Assembly (NCBI RefSeq): GCF_007746075.1
Contig: NZ_CP036339.1
Coordinates: 2,366,885-2,430,884, forward strand
Reading direction: 5' to 3'
Origin: Lacipirellula limnantheis
GTDB taxonomy: Bacteria > Planctomycetota > Planctomycetia > Pirellulales > Lacipirellulaceae
Length of the DNA: 64,000 bases
The notes below the pieces were generated by a model. That model was given only the letters and a program-made list of their open reading frames with translations. It did not search any database and was not told the origin of the DNA. How positions within the stretch are numbered: position 1 is the stretch's first letter; every line of letters begins with the position of its first letter. Both the position numbers and the translations under genes were made by a program. Below, one piece after another: positions 46,062 to 55,549 of the stretch.

Positions 46062-46084
46062 TCAATCGCTGAAATTGCATTTCC

Positions 46085-46153
46085 TTTGCGCCATCGCGCC
46101 TTTGCGTGAGATATAAATCAAGATTGTCTCACGCAAAGGCGCGAAGGCGCAAA
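46085..46153. repeat. Dispersed palindrome (27-base arms), copy B
   Basis: Arms 46085-46111 and 46127-46153 pair with one mismatch. The right arm is identical to those of copies A and C. Confidence 0.95.
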
Positions 46154-46209
46154 GAAGACGATAAAGAAGGTAGGCGAAAGCTCTTGGCTGTTTCTTTAAC
46201 CTTTTCAAC

Positions 46210-47126
46210 TAGAAGCTGTTTCACAACCGTTTGAGAGTGATGAGTAAGCAGGCGACGTGCACGAAGGCTTGGAAGAGTTGGGGTTTTCGTTCGTAGCGGA
46301 TGGCGAGTCGTCGGTAATTCTGGAGCCAGGCGAAGGTGCGTTCGATTTTCCAACGGCGTCGGTAGCGCCTGAGTTTTCGCCCGTCCTGAAGTTTCGGTTT
46401 GCGGCGGTTCACGCGATGCGGACAGATCAATTCCACCCCTCGTTCTTCCAGGCGCTTTCGCAGCGGGTCGCTGTCGGCCGCCCTGTCGTAGATCAAGCGC
46501 GTGACCTTCCGCGGCGAACGACGACGATCTCGACGCGGCACGTTCACGTCGTCGAGCGTGGCTTCGATGAGCGTGCTTTCGTGGGGCGAGGCCGACTCGA
46601 CGCACAGCCCCAGAGGTACGCCCTCGCCATCCGCCACCACCACCAGCTTCGTGCCTTTGCCGCGCTTGGTTTTCCCGATTCGAGCCCCCCTTTTTTCGCC
46701 GGAATGAACGTCGCATCCGCGAAGCATTCCTCCCAGACCAAGCGACCTCGCTGGTCGAGCTCCCCTAGCAGAACACGCCACGCTTCCTCCAGCACGTCGT
46801 CGTCGGCCCAGTCTTGCAGCCGCCGCCAGCAGGTGCTCGCCGAAGGATACCCCCTGGGCAACGCCTTCCACGCCGCGCCGTACCGCAACATCCACAGAAT
46901 GCCTTCGAAACAATGCCGATTGTCGATCGGCGTCTGTCCCCCGCGCGCTGAGCGGACTGGCTCTGGAAACAGCGGAGCGAGCTTCGTCCACTGCTCGTCC
47001 GTCAACATCGGTTCGTACGATGCCGCATACGTCTTGGCCATCGAAAGGACTCCTTTCAACGACCATTGAATCGTAACTCCTTCCAGGGCGCAATCTTAAC
47101 TCAATGCACTTGTGAAACAGCTTCTA
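46210..47126 (-). mobile_element. IS5-family insertion sequence (IS427-like)
   Basis: The element of about 917 bases has perfect 17-base inverted ends, 46210-46226 (tagaagctgtttcacaa) and 47110-47126. It carries a transposase in two overlapping frames. The stop of the second frame lies inside the left inverted repeat. It inserted between copies B and C of the dispersed 27-base-arm palindrome. Confidence 0.9.
46221..47059 (-). CDS. IS5-family transposase made by -1 frameshifting
   Basis: The first frame starts at 47059 (alternative at 47041, MAKTYAASYEPM) and runs through LTDEQWTKLAPLFPEP, FEGILWMLRYGAAWKALP and the first catalytic aspartate (CFADATFIPA). It then enters six A and six G residues in a row (minus strand, + positions 46685-46696). 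A -1 shift there joins the second frame (RIGKTKRGKGTKLVVVADG), with LIYDRAADSDPL (second D) and RRWKIERTFAWLQNYRRL (catalytic E). This two-frame layout is normal for the IS427 group. Without the shift the first frame ends at 46544. All DDE residues are present. Confidence 0.85.
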
Positions 47127-47157
47127 TGCACTATTGCTTATCTACTCTGCGTATTTC

Positions 47158-47226
47158 TTTGCGCCTCTGCGCCTTTGCGAGAGACATTCTTAATTCAGAT
47201 CTCACGCAAAGGCGCGAAGGCGCAAA
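47158..47226. repeat. Dispersed palindrome (27-base arms), copy C
   Basis: Arms 47158-47184 and 47200-47226 pair with a few mismatches. It is adjacent to the 3' end of rnpB. Confidence 0.9.
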
Positions 47227-47248
47227 GAAGACAAGAGAAAAAAGCGTA

Positions 47249-47611
<363 letters not shown>

Positions 47612-47850
47612 ACGCTTCGAACCATCGTACGCGATCGCCATCGAGATGGCGAACGACCGATCAGAACTTCAGAACTAGTGAGCAGTTGGACGAGTCGGAC
47701 GCGAACCGCGCGACCGAACGCGAACCGGGAAAGACGCGGCGCATGTCGACTTGTTCTACGGCGGCTTCCGGCCCGTTGTCACAGTCGCCGTTGGAATGTG
47801 TCCCAGCTGCTGGAGTACAATCCGTTCCTTCCCCGCCATGGAGCCCAGCA

Positions 47851-48735
47851 ATGTTCAACCCATTCTCTGAGATCGCGGAGCCCGGCGCGTCCGACGACGA
47901 GCTCGTCGCGCAAGCCCAGAACGGCGACAGGGCGGCGCTGGAGCAACTGGTGCTGCGGCATCAAGCGTGGATTTACAACATTGCGGTTCGCATGGTCTTC
48001 GACCCGCACGACGCCGAGGAAGTGACGCAAGAAGCGTTGATCAAAGTCATCACCCGGCTCAGCACGTTTCAGGGGGAGAGCAAGCTCCGTACTTGGCTCT
48101 ACCGCATCGTCGTCAATCATATCCTCAACATGAAACGCCGCGGCGCGGAATCGCAGCCCCTGACGTTTGCCGACTATGGCGCCGCGATCGACGGCGTGCC
48201 GAATTTGGATCTGCCCGATCCCCAGACCATGCCTGTCGCCGTGCCGCTGCTGGTCGAAGAGGCCAAGCACAGTTGCACGATGGGGATGCTGCTCTGCCTC
48301 GATCGCAAGCAGCGGCTGATCTTCACGCTCGGCGCCATCCTCGGGGTCAGCGATGCCATTGGCAGCGAAGTGCTCGAGATGACGGCCGCCAATTTTCGTC
48401 AGTCACTGTCGCGCGCCCGACGCGATTTGCACCGCTTCATGAACAACCAGTGCGGGCTTGTCAACAAAGACAACCCGTGCCGCTGCCCCAAGAAGACGCG
48501 GGGCTTCATCGAGCAAGGCCACGTCGACCCGAACCGACTGCTGTTCGCGTCGGACCACTTCGAGCGCGTCCGCGACATCGCCGGCGAGACGACCCAAGAG
48601 ATCGAGGACGTCGTCGAGAGTCAGCACGTTGCCATTTATCGCGATCACCCGTTTCTTCAGCCGGCCGACGAAATCGGCTGGCTGCGGCGCATCCTGGAGC
48701 GCTCCGACGTTCGCGGGGCGTTGCATCTTAATTGA
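47851..48735 (+). CDS. ECF-type sigma factor with cysteine-containing C-terminal extension
   Basis: The 294-residue protein has sigma-70 region 2 (DDELVAQAQNGDRAALEQLV, HDAEEVTQEALIKVITRL, STFQGESKLRTWLYRIVVNH) and a weaker region 4 (LLCLDRKQRLIFTLGAILG, ANFRQSLSRARRDLHRFM). An extension of about 90 residues follows, containing NKDNPCRCPKKTRGFIEQG and VDPNRLLFASDHFERVRD. No anti-sigma gene is adjacent, so the C-terminal part may regulate activity. ATG 47851 is used. A SnoaL-like gene follows about 95 bases later. Confidence 0.88.
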   Translation: MFNPFSEIAEPGASDDELVAQAQNGDRAALEQLVLRHQAWIYNIAVRMVFDPHDAEEVTQEALIKVITRLSTFQGESKLRTWLYRIVVNHILNMKRRGAESQPLTFADYGAAIDGVPNLDLPDPQTMPVAVPLLVEEAKHSCTMGMLLCLDRKQRLIFTLGAILGVSDAIGSEVLEMTAANFRQSLSRARRDLHRFMNNQCGLVNKDNPCRCPKKTRGFIEQGHVDPNRLLFASDHFERVRDIAGETTQEIEDVVESQHVAIYRDHPFLQPADEIGWLRRILERSDVRGALHLN

Positions 48736-48830
48736 AAAAAATTTCCGGCGAGTTGTCACGATCGTCGTTCCCGGGGGTCTATGTGAGAGACGGAGCACCG
48801 AGCTCCGAACCACTCACCAAAGGAACGATC

Positions 48831-49157
48831 ATGACGCTGCAATTTCCCGCGCCGGTCGCCGGCTACTTCGCCGCCGACAAGACGGACGTCGATGAATTGG
48901 TTCGCTGCTTCGCCGCCGACGCCGTCGTGCGCGACGAGGGACGCACCTACAACGGTCTGGCGGCGATCCGAAAATGGAAGGAGGGGACGTCGACCAAGTA
49001 CCAGTACACGAGCGAGCCGCTGGCCTGCACCGAGGCGGCTGGCCGCGTCGTGGTCACCAGCCGGCTGACGGGGAACTTTCCCGGTAGTCCGATCGATCTC
49101 CGGTTCTTCTTCAAACTGGCGGGTGACCGGATCGCCTCGCTGGAAATCACCTCGTAA
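48831..49157 (+). CDS. SnoaL/NTF2-like small protein
   Basis: The 108-residue protein has the NTF2-like pattern: AGYFAADKTDVDELVRCFAA, DAVVRDEGRTYNGLAAIRKW and RVVVTSRLTGNFPG, ending FFFKLAGDRIASLEI. Such proteins act as small ligand-binding or isomerase domains, and the ligand here is unknown. An AAAGGA site precedes the ATG. It lies between the sigma factor and a dehydrogenase gene, with 31 bases to the latter, so the three may form one operon. Confidence 0.87.
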   Translation: MTLQFPAPVAGYFAADKTDVDELVRCFAADAVVRDEGRTYNGLAAIRKWKEGTSTKYQYTSEPLACTEAAGRVVVTSRLTGNFPGSPIDLRFFFKLAGDRIASLEITS

Positions 49158-49188
49158 GCGGCGCCCGCCGCAGCTAAGGACGACGCCG

Positions 49189-50160
49189 ATGTTTGCCGTG
49201 TACGCAACGCACGCCGCTCCAGACGATCCTCTTTCGTCACTGACGGTCGGCGAAATGCCCGAACCGAACGTGCCGACTGGCTCGGTGCGCGTGAAGGTCA
49301 CTCACGCGAGCCTCAACCGCCACGACCTCTTCACGTTGCAGGGGATCAGCGGGCACCCCGAGGGGATCAACTTTCCGCTCATCCTTGGCAACGACGCCGC
49401 CGGCACGCTGGACGACGGGACGCCGGTCGTGATCTACCCGATGATGGGGAGCGACGACTGGCGCGGCGACGAGACGATGGATCCTGCCTGGCACATTCCC
49501 AGCGAATTCATCCATGGCACGTTTGCCGACTACGTCGTCGTCCCGCAACGCAACGTCATCCCGCTCCCCAGCGGCCTGTCTCCCCTGCATGCCTCGGTTC
49601 TCGGCACGGCCTGGTTGACCGCCTACCGGGCCCTCTTCACGAAGGCCCAGTTGCGCCCCGGCGAAACGGTGCTGATCCAAGGGGCGAGCGGCGGGATGTC
49701 GACCGCGCTCATACAACTCGGCCGCGCCGCAGGGTTGGAGGTGTGGGCCACCAGCCGACACGAGGAGGGCCGAGCGATTGCCAAACGGGTCGGCGCCCAC
49801 GAGTGCTTCTTGCCCAACGAGCCGCTTCCGCGCAAGGCGCCGGCGGTCATCGACAGCGTTGGGTCGACGACCTTTGCGCACAGTCTCTCGTCCCTTGCGC
49901 GCGGCGGAACGCTGGTCGTGACCGGCGGTACCAGCGGGTTCGACGTTTCGCTGAACATTCTGCCGATCATTGCCGACCAACTCACCATCACTGGGTCGAT
50001 CATGGGGACCCTGGCCGACATGACGAACATGATGGACCTTATCGTCAACGCCGGAATCACGCCGGAGATTGGAACGGTGCTCCCGATGGAGCGCGCCGAC
50101 GAGGCATTTCGTGCGATGTGGGAGGGGACGACGCGCGGCAAGATGGTGTTCACGCGGTAG
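49189..50160 (+). CDS. Medium-chain (quinone oxidoreductase-like) dehydrogenase
   Basis: The 323-residue protein is a zinc-type alcohol dehydrogenase/quinone oxidoreductase. GroES-like start: VRVKVTHASLNRHDLFTLQG and FPLILGNDAAGTLDDG; NADPH fold: VLIQGASGGMSTALIQLGRA. The cysteine ligands of the structural and catalytic zinc sites are not seen, which suggests the quinone oxidoreductase branch, using NADPH. The substrate is unknown. AAGGA lies eight bases before the ATG. Confidence 0.9.
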   Translation: MFAVYATHAAPDDPLSSLTVGEMPEPNVPTGSVRVKVTHASLNRHDLFTLQGISGHPEGINFPLILGNDAAGTLDDGTPVVIYPMMGSDDWRGDETMDPAWHIPSEFIHGTFADYVVVPQRNVIPLPSGLSPLHASVLGTAWLTAYRALFTKAQLRPGETVLIQGASGGMSTALIQLGRAAGLEVWATSRHEEGRAIAKRVGAHECFLPNEPLPRKAPAVIDSVGSTTFAHSLSSLARGGTLVVTGGTSGFDVSLNILPIIADQLTITGSIMGTLADMTNMMDLIVNAGITPEIGTVLPMERADEAFRAMWEGTTRGKMVFTR

Positions 50161-50911
50161 GCCGATCGCCAGGCGAGAAAAAGTCCAACTTCCGTACAGA
50201 AATTGGCCACCTACTCTGTTAGCGTACTTGTGGATCGTTGTTCGTTCTTTGGCAATCGATTTCGAAGGTCATCTTCACGCCGTTTTTCGCAGGCGGCTGT
50301 GGGCTCTTCGTGCTGCGCCCATTCGGCCCGCCAAAGCCCGATTGCAAAGCGTCGCGCCGGTCGACACTTGCCAGAATTCTGTCGCGACAAATAGGCGAAG
50401 GACATGCCGTCAAAAACCGCAAGTCTAGGCAGTTGCAAGACTTGAGTCTGATCGATTTCTGTCGCCAAAAATCGACTTGGCGACAGTGCGACAGGAAAAC
50501 GACAAATATCAACCCTCGCCGGTGGCGTGCATGACCGGAAGGGCGAGGCTCCCGCCGAGCTGCCGTTCGACGTCGACTATTGAACGAGTACTGGGGATCC
50601 TGGCCCGCACATGAAGAAGGCAAGAGCGAATTCTGTCGCCTTTGGCGTCGCGACAAAAGACGACAGAATTCGTGACACGAATCGTCAGAAGATCAACTGG
50701 CGCCAAGTGTTAACGACGACGACATTCTGTCGCCAAAAATCGATCGGCGACAATTTGCCGTAGGTTACGTCCCGAGAAAAGACTGGACAGGATCACAGAA
50801 TGTTCTGGATCGACGCGATTGATTGCCGTGGGAGCTCGATCGAATCGCCTCTCTTCATCCAGTCGATCCGCGCAATCTTGTGATCCCGTCAAAAAAATCA
50901 ATCGACTGCGT
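50161..50911. other. Intergenic region with GTCGCC hairpins, no gene supported
   Basis: About 750 bases contain repeated ttctgtcgc sequences, three of them inside hairpins: 50459-50486 (10-base perfect stem, ctgtcgccaa), 50628-50671 (11-base perfect stem, gaattctgtcg) and 50728-50752 (7-base stem). A fourth lone copy is near 50376. No open frame here looks like a gene. Confidence 0.65.
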
Positions 50912-51880
50912 CTAAGCGAACAACCGACCCTGGTACGACCCGCGTCGCAAAAACTCCGCCTCAATCGCCCGCTTCACCGCCGGCTTGTCGAGGCACCAGT
51001 CGGGGCCGACGAAGAAGTCGGGCGGCGCGTCGCCGCTGATCCGTTCGATCACCATCGTCGGCGGCAAGAGCTCCAGGAAGTCGACCACCGTCTGCACGTA
51101 GTCGTCTTGCCCCATGAGCGTCACCTCGCCGGCGGCGACCTGATCGGCCAGTCGGGTGTTCTTCACGCAGTAAAGATTGTGGATCTTCACCGCGTCGATA
51201 TTGACGCGAGCGAGCTCCCGCGCCGTCGCCAGCATGTCGCCGTGCGATTCGCCCGGCAGGCCGAGCATCACATGAGCGCAGATTTCGAACCCACGCCCGC
51301 GACTCTGCTCGACCGCGTCGAGAAAGGACTGGTGGTCGTGCCCGCGGTTCATCCACTCCAGCGACCGGTCATGCATCGTCTGCATCCCATACTCAACTGC
51401 CAGATACGCCCGGCCGGCGATCTCCTCGAGCAGGTCCAGCACGTCGTCCGGCACGCAGTCGCTGCGGGTGCCGATCGCCATGCCGACCACCTGCGGGTGG
51501 GTGAGGGCTTCCTCGTACAGCGGGCGGAGTCGCTCGACGGGGGCGTAGGTGTTCGTCGCCGGTTGGAAATAGGCGAGAAATTTGTCGCAGCCGGCGTATC
51601 GGTTGCGCATCCTCGCGATACTTTGGTCGATTTGCCCCAGCACCCCCGCCCGGGGCAGCCGCCGGCTGGGGCTAAAACTCCGATTGTCGCAGAACGTGCA
51701 GCCCCCTTTGGCGACCGTGCCGTCGACATTCGGGCAGGTGAAACCCGCGTCGAGACTCACTTTTTGGACCCGGCCCCCAAACCTTTGTCGCAAAAAGTGG
51801 TTGTACGAATAGAACGGCAGCCCCGCCTCCCGCCAGGAAGGGGCCAGGCTTGTCGACGTAAGCGGTTTGGTTGACGGCAC
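50912..51880 (-). CDS. TIGR01212-family radical SAM protein (YhcC-like)
   Basis: The family protein binds a 4Fe-4S cluster and SAM. The cluster cysteines are C49, C61 and C64 in FTCPNVDGTVAKGGCTFCDN, the family's C-x(11)-C-x(2)-C spacing, followed by YFQPATNTYAP and GTRSDCVPDDVLDLL. The C-terminal part (AHVMLGLPGESHGDM, VKIHNLYCVKNTRL) is typical. The substrate is unknown. I place the start at GTG 51880; an ATG at 52006 would add 42 residues with no family match. The FHA gene is divergent. Confidence 0.85.
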   Translation of the reverse strand: MPSTKPLTSTSLAPSWREAGLPFYSYNHFLRQRFGGRVQKVSLDAGFTCPNVDGTVAKGGCTFCDNRSFSPSRRLPRAGVLGQIDQSIARMRNRYAGCDKFLAYFQPATNTYAPVERLRPLYEEALTHPQVVGMAIGTRSDCVPDDVLDLLEEIAGRAYLAVEYGMQTMHDRSLEWMNRGHDHQSFLDAVEQSRGRGFEICAHVMLGLPGESHGDMLATARELARVNIDAVKIHNLYCVKNTRLADQVAAGEVTLMGQDDYVQTVVDFLELLPPTMVIERISGDAPPDFFVGPDWCLDKPAVKRAIEAEFLRRGSYQGRLFA

Positions 51881-52046
51881 TTGGGTAGTTGGATTAAATT
51901 GGAGCCAGGCCAGGAAGGGCGCACCGGCAAAGTCGAGCGTGGGGGTTCGGCGGGTCGAGCAAGCGTCCCCAAGTTTGAGGCGTGGGTTCCATCCTAACTC
52001 AATCATCGTTGGGGCTAAACAGGCTTACCGCGAGACACCTACCACC

Positions 52047-52535
52047 ATGTACGGCGAATTAATCCCCCAAGGGGGCGGCGATCCCATCCCGCTCCTGAAA
52101 AAGCAATTGCTCATTGGCCGCCGCGAAAGCTGCGATATCGTGCTCCGCTTCGCCAATGTCTCCGCTCACCACTGCCAGCTCTTCATCAACGGCGGCTACT
52201 GGTTCGTCCGCGACATGAAGAGCCGCAATGGCGTCAAGGTCAACGGGATCAAGGTCCAAGAGAAGCGGATCGATCCGGGCGACGAAGTCTGCGTGGCGAA
52301 GCATAAGTACCAACTGATGTACTCGCCCTCCGACCTCGGCGCCGTGGGCCCGCCGCCGGCCGACGACCTGCCGAACGAGATCATGCGAGAATCGCTCCTC
52401 TCGCGCGCGGGCCTTCAGTCGGTGCCGAAGAACATGCCTGCCCCGCGCGACAAACGGAACGATCACGGCAACAAGCGCTACGACGTCCTCGACGACGGAG
52501 CGGGGCAAATCGAACTGCCCGATCAGCCGGTATGA
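52047..52535 (+). CDS. FHA-domain protein
   Basis: The 162-residue protein has one FHA domain that binds phosphothreonine peptides. Landmarks are LIGRRESCDIVLRFANVSAHH, the serine-histidine face, then GGYWFVRDMKSRNGVKVNG. The C-terminal 60 residues are Pro, Asp and charge-rich and probably unfolded. No kinase gene is adjacent. The N-terminus MYGELIPQGGGDPIPLLK is common to planctomycete FHA proteins as far as I recall. Confidence 0.9.
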   Translation: MYGELIPQGGGDPIPLLKKQLLIGRRESCDIVLRFANVSAHHCQLFINGGYWFVRDMKSRNGVKVNGIKVQEKRIDPGDEVCVAKHKYQLMYSPSDLGAVGPPPADDLPNEIMRESLLSRAGLQSVPKNMPAPRDKRNDHGNKRYDVLDDGAGQIELPDQPV

Positions 52536-52625
52536 AGCAAGGAAGCCGTCAGCCAAAGGAAGGCGGGCGAGTTTGAAGTAAGTTTTTTAGCTGACCGCTG
52601 AAAGCTGACTGCTGACCGCTCACCC

Positions 52626-53756
52626 ATGGCCAAAAAGAAACGCCAAGTTCGCGCCGACTTCCGCAAGAACCGCAGCGTCCGCGCCCGCGACAAGAACTGG
52701 TCGCGCGGCGTCGACCCCAGCGGCGATGATCTGGCCGACGTCCACCAGCACGAGAGCGTCAGCGGCAAGGGAGCGCTCACCCGCAAGCGCGTCATCGCCG
52801 GCGCCGAGATCGTCGAAGACGATTCAGGCGCCAGCGTTCAGCTGTCGATCGATCCTGAAATTTGCCGGATCGGTCGCGTGCTGCGCGTGCAGGGCCTGCA
52901 TAGCATGGTGCAGCTCGACGACGGCGTCCTGCGCCGCTGCGCGACGCGCCGGATTTTGAAGACGCTCGCCACCGACCAACGCCACGTCGTCGCCGCCGGC
53001 GATCGCGTGTGGGTGCGCCCCGAGCGGGCCGACGAGGGGATCATCGAACGCGTCGAACCGCGGCACGGCATCCTCAGCCGCGCCAGCCGCGGCCGGCAGC
53101 ATGTGCTGGTGACGAACGTCGATCAGGTAATTGTCGTCGTCAGCGCCGCTGAGCCGAAGCTGAAGCCTCACCTCGTCGACCGCTACCTCGTGATGGCCGA
53201 CAAGAACGGGATCGAGCCGATCATCTGCATCAACAAGGCCGACCTCGTCGATGCGGCCGACCTTCAACCGTTGATCGGCGTCTACAGCCAACTCGGATAC
53301 CGCGTGCTGCTCGTCTCCGCCGAGCGCGGCTGGAACATCGATTCTCTACGGCGTCTGCTAAAGGATCGCCAATCGGCGTTCGCCGGTCAGAGCGGCGTCG
53401 GCAAGTCGAGCCTCCTCAACGCCGTCGAGCCGGGCCTGCAGCTGCGCGTCCGCGAGGTGAGCTCCGAGAATGAGAAGGGCCGCCATACGACGACCACCGC
53501 GGAGCTGATTCCGCTGGCCGCCGGCGGGTTTGTCTTCGACACGCCCGGTATCCGGCAGTTCCAACTCTGGGACGTCATCCCCCAAGAAGTCGCCGGCTTC
53601 TTCCGCGACCTCCGCCCCTACGTCAGCCGTTGCAAGTATCCCAACTGCTCGCACAACCACGAAGAGCCCTGCGCCGTGAAGGACGCGGTGGCCGATGGCT
53701 TCATCGACGCCCGGCGTTACGAGAGCTACCTGGCGATGCTCGACGACGAAGCGTAA
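52626..53756 (+). CDS. rsgA: Ribosome small-subunit GTPase RsgA
   Basis: RsgA is a circularly permuted GTPase that checks 30S subunit maturation. The order is NKAD (203-206), then the P-loop GQSGVGKS (254-261), then DTPG (305-308), which is the permuted arrangement. The zinc finger is C336, C341, H343 or H345, and C349 ([14 protein letters not shown]). The N-terminal OB-fold region is preceded by a basic tail ([17 protein letters not shown]) longer than in E. coli, about 60 residues. The length of 376 suits the family. Confidence 0.95.
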   Translation: MAKKKRQVRADFRKNRSVRARDKNWSRGVDPSGDDLADVHQHESVSGKGALTRKRVIAGAEIVEDDSGASVQLSIDPEICRIGRVLRVQGLHSMVQLDDGVLRRCATRRILKTLATDQRHVVAAGDRVWVRPERADEGIIERVEPRHGILSRASRGRQHVLVTNVDQVIVVVSAAEPKLKPHLVDRYLVMADKNGIEPIICINKADLVDAADLQPLIGVYSQLGYRVLLVSAERGWNIDSLRRLLKDRQSAFAGQSGVGKSSLLNAVEPGLQLRVREVSSENEKGRHTTTTAELIPLAAGGFVFDTPGIRQFQLWDVIPQEVAGFFRDLRPYVSRCKYPNCSHNHEEPCAVKDAVADGFIDARRYESYLAMLDDEA

Positions 53757-53758
53757 TT

Positions 53759-53843
53759 GTCAGTAGCCCGTGGTTCGTTGTCAGTTGCAAATGCGGGGAG
53801 GCTCGCTGCAATCGACAGCAGCAACTGACCACGGACTACTGAC
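53759..53843. repeat. Inverted repeat with 22-base arms, copy 2
   Basis: Arms 53759-53780 and 53822-53843 pair with three mismatches. The right arm is identical to the right arm of copy 1 (17768-17789). It lies between convergent rsgA and the M42 peptidase gene. Confidence 0.88.
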
Positions 53844-53855
53844 CACGGACTTCTT

Positions 53856-54920
53856 TTACATCGGCGTGAAATCGGCGTCCTTCTCCAAGCTGCAGGCGAA
53901 CTCCGCCAGTAGATCGGCTGCACGATCGAGGTCGTGAAGCGAGACCATCTCCACCGCACTGTGCATGTAGCGATTCGGGATGCTCACCAACCCTGCGGCG
54001 ACGCCCGCCCGAGCGAGTTGAATGGCGTTCGCATCGGTGCCGGTCGCGCGCCCTTGGGCGTTCCATTGGCAGGGGATGTCGGCTTTCTCGGCGGTCTTTC
54101 GCAGGCGTTCGAAGACAACCGGGTTCATGTTCGGCCCGCGGTGCAGCACCGGCCCGCCGCCGAGCTTGATGTCCCCCTCCTGGTTCTTGTCGATCGTCGG
54201 GCAGTCGGTCGAAAACGTGACGTCGACCGCGATGCCAACCTGCGGATCGACGCCGAAGGCGCTCGTGTGCGCGCCGCGGAGGCCGATCTCTTCCTGCACC
54301 GTCGCCACGGCGTAGACCGAGACGTTGAGCTTCTTCTTCGCCTTCGCGCGGCGGGCCGCTTCGATGCAGACCCACATGCCGGTCTTGTCGTCCATGCCGG
54401 GCGAATTGCAGAGGCCGTTCCGCATCTCCTGGTAGCCGAGTTCCAGCGTCACCGGGTCGCCGATCCGCACGATCGACGCCGCTTCCTCCCGCGTCTTGGC
54501 TCCGATGTCGAGCCACATATCCTTCAGCTTGACGACCTGCTTCCGCTCTTCCTCATCGAGCAAGTGGATCGGCTTCCGAGAGATCACGGCGGGCACAGGT
54601 CCGTCGGCCGTGTGGATCGTCATTCGCTGGCCGATCAGCTGCTGCGGATCCCAACCGCCGATCGTGCCGGTGTAGATGAAGCCGTTGTCGTTGATGTAAG
54701 TGACGAGCAGGCCAATCTGATCGGAATGCCCGGCAAACATCAGTCGGATCGGCGCGCCAGGATTCACGGCGACGATGACGTTGCCGTGGAGGTCGGTCTT
54801 CACCTCGTCCGCGAACTTGCCGGCGTACTCGCGGACAATTCGCTGCACCGGTTCCTCGTAGCCGGAGGGGCTCGGGGTTTCGAGGACTTGCTGAAAGAAC
54901 TTCTTGGCCGAAGGTTCCAT
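53856..54920 (-). CDS. M42-family aminopeptidase
   Basis: The 354-residue protein is a dinuclear-zinc aminopeptidase of the M42 (glutamyl/tetrahedral aminopeptidase) family. Visible marks are MFAGHSDQIGLLV (first ligand histidine), GMDDKTGMWV (bridging aspartate), VQEEIGLRGA (catalytic glutamate) and VDVTFSTDCP (ligand aspartate). A final NRYMHSAVEM supplies the last histidine. The membrane-free protein should act in the cytoplasm on small peptides, as a large oligomer. Confidence 0.93.
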   Translation of the reverse strand: MEPSAKKFFQQVLETPSPSGYEEPVQRIVREYAGKFADEVKTDLHGNVIVAVNPGAPIRLMFAGHSDQIGLLVTYINDNGFIYTGTIGGWDPQQLIGQRMTIHTADGPVPAVISRKPIHLLDEEERKQVVKLKDMWLDIGAKTREEAASIVRIGDPVTLELGYQEMRNGLCNSPGMDDKTGMWVCIEAARRAKAKKKLNVSVYAVATVQEEIGLRGAHTSAFGVDPQVGIAVDVTFSTDCPTIDKNQEGDIKLGGGPVLHRGPNMNPVVFERLRKTAEKADIPCQWNAQGRATGTDANAIQLARAGVAAGLVSIPNRYMHSAVEMVSLHDLDRAADLLAEFACSLEKDADFTPM

Positions 54921-54962
54921 GAGGCTGCCATCCTTGATTATTCGGGTTGATTATTCAGTTAC

Positions 54963-55352
54963 TCAGGCGGGAAACATTTGGTCGGGCGACGGCCACTCGC
55001 CAAGTTCAATGACGTTGCCGTCGGGGTCTCGGAAAAAAACCTGCCGATAGCCGTAGGTTGGCAGTACATGCTGGACGAACTCCACGCCGTGAGCTGCGAG
55101 CTGGGCGACGGCGGCATCGTAGTCGTCGACGTGGATCGCCAGATGGTTCGTACGCGAATTGATCGGCGTCGCCAGATTGGGTTGAAAGTTAGCGTCGTGG
55201 ATCAGGTGAATCATCACGCCCACGGAGCGGTGCAGGAGCCAAGCGCCGCGGAACGAGAACGCGGGACGCGGCGTGCCGACGAACCCGAGCACGTCGCAGT
55301 AGAACTTGGCGCCGCGCTCCGGATCAGCTGTCGGCAGGGCGACGTGGTTCAT
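54963..55352 (-). CDS. VOC/glyoxalase-fold protein
   Basis: The 129-residue protein has one vicinal-oxygen-chelate domain. It has MNHVALPTADPERGAKFYCD, the paired half HLAIHVDDYDAAVAQLAAHG and GYRQVFFRDPDGNVIELGEW. Metal-ligand candidates are the first histidine, H in TNHLAIH and the glutamate in VIELGEW. The substrate is not predictable. A longer frame upstream shows no family similarity, so ATG 55352 is used. Confidence 0.88.
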   Translation of the reverse strand: MNHVALPTADPERGAKFYCDVLGFVGTPRPAFSFRGAWLLHRSVGVMIHLIHDANFQPNLATPINSRTNHLAIHVDDYDAAVAQLAAHGVEFVQHVLPTYGYRQVFFRDPDGNVIELGEWPSPDQMFPA

Positions 55353-55549
55353 CGCGCCAATGTCGGCGGGCGGGGGCGTCACGTGGGGCGAAAGTCCTGT
55401 TTGTGGCGAGTGTAGCCGTCGGCGCCAGCGGCCGCAGCGGCAAGCAGTAGCGATTCTAACGATTTTCTGGACTTTCGCTAACCGCCTCGTCGATACCCCA
55501 CGAGGAGCCTGCGGTCCGTCCGCGGCGGCTCGTTGAAGGGGGAATCTGG

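Noticed and set aside
46221..47093. Whole second transposase frame as an independent protein
   Set aside because: Its first part is a shadow of the first frame; only the region after the A6G6 run carries transposase motifs.
50376..50752. CRISPR-like array
   Set aside because: The repeated units are short hairpins of different stem length and irregular spacing, with no cas genes near.
52556..52625. Possible small RNA or attenuator before rsgA
   Set aside because: The gctgaccgctgaaagctgac region is a short imperfect repeat with no terminator or stable structure I could support.
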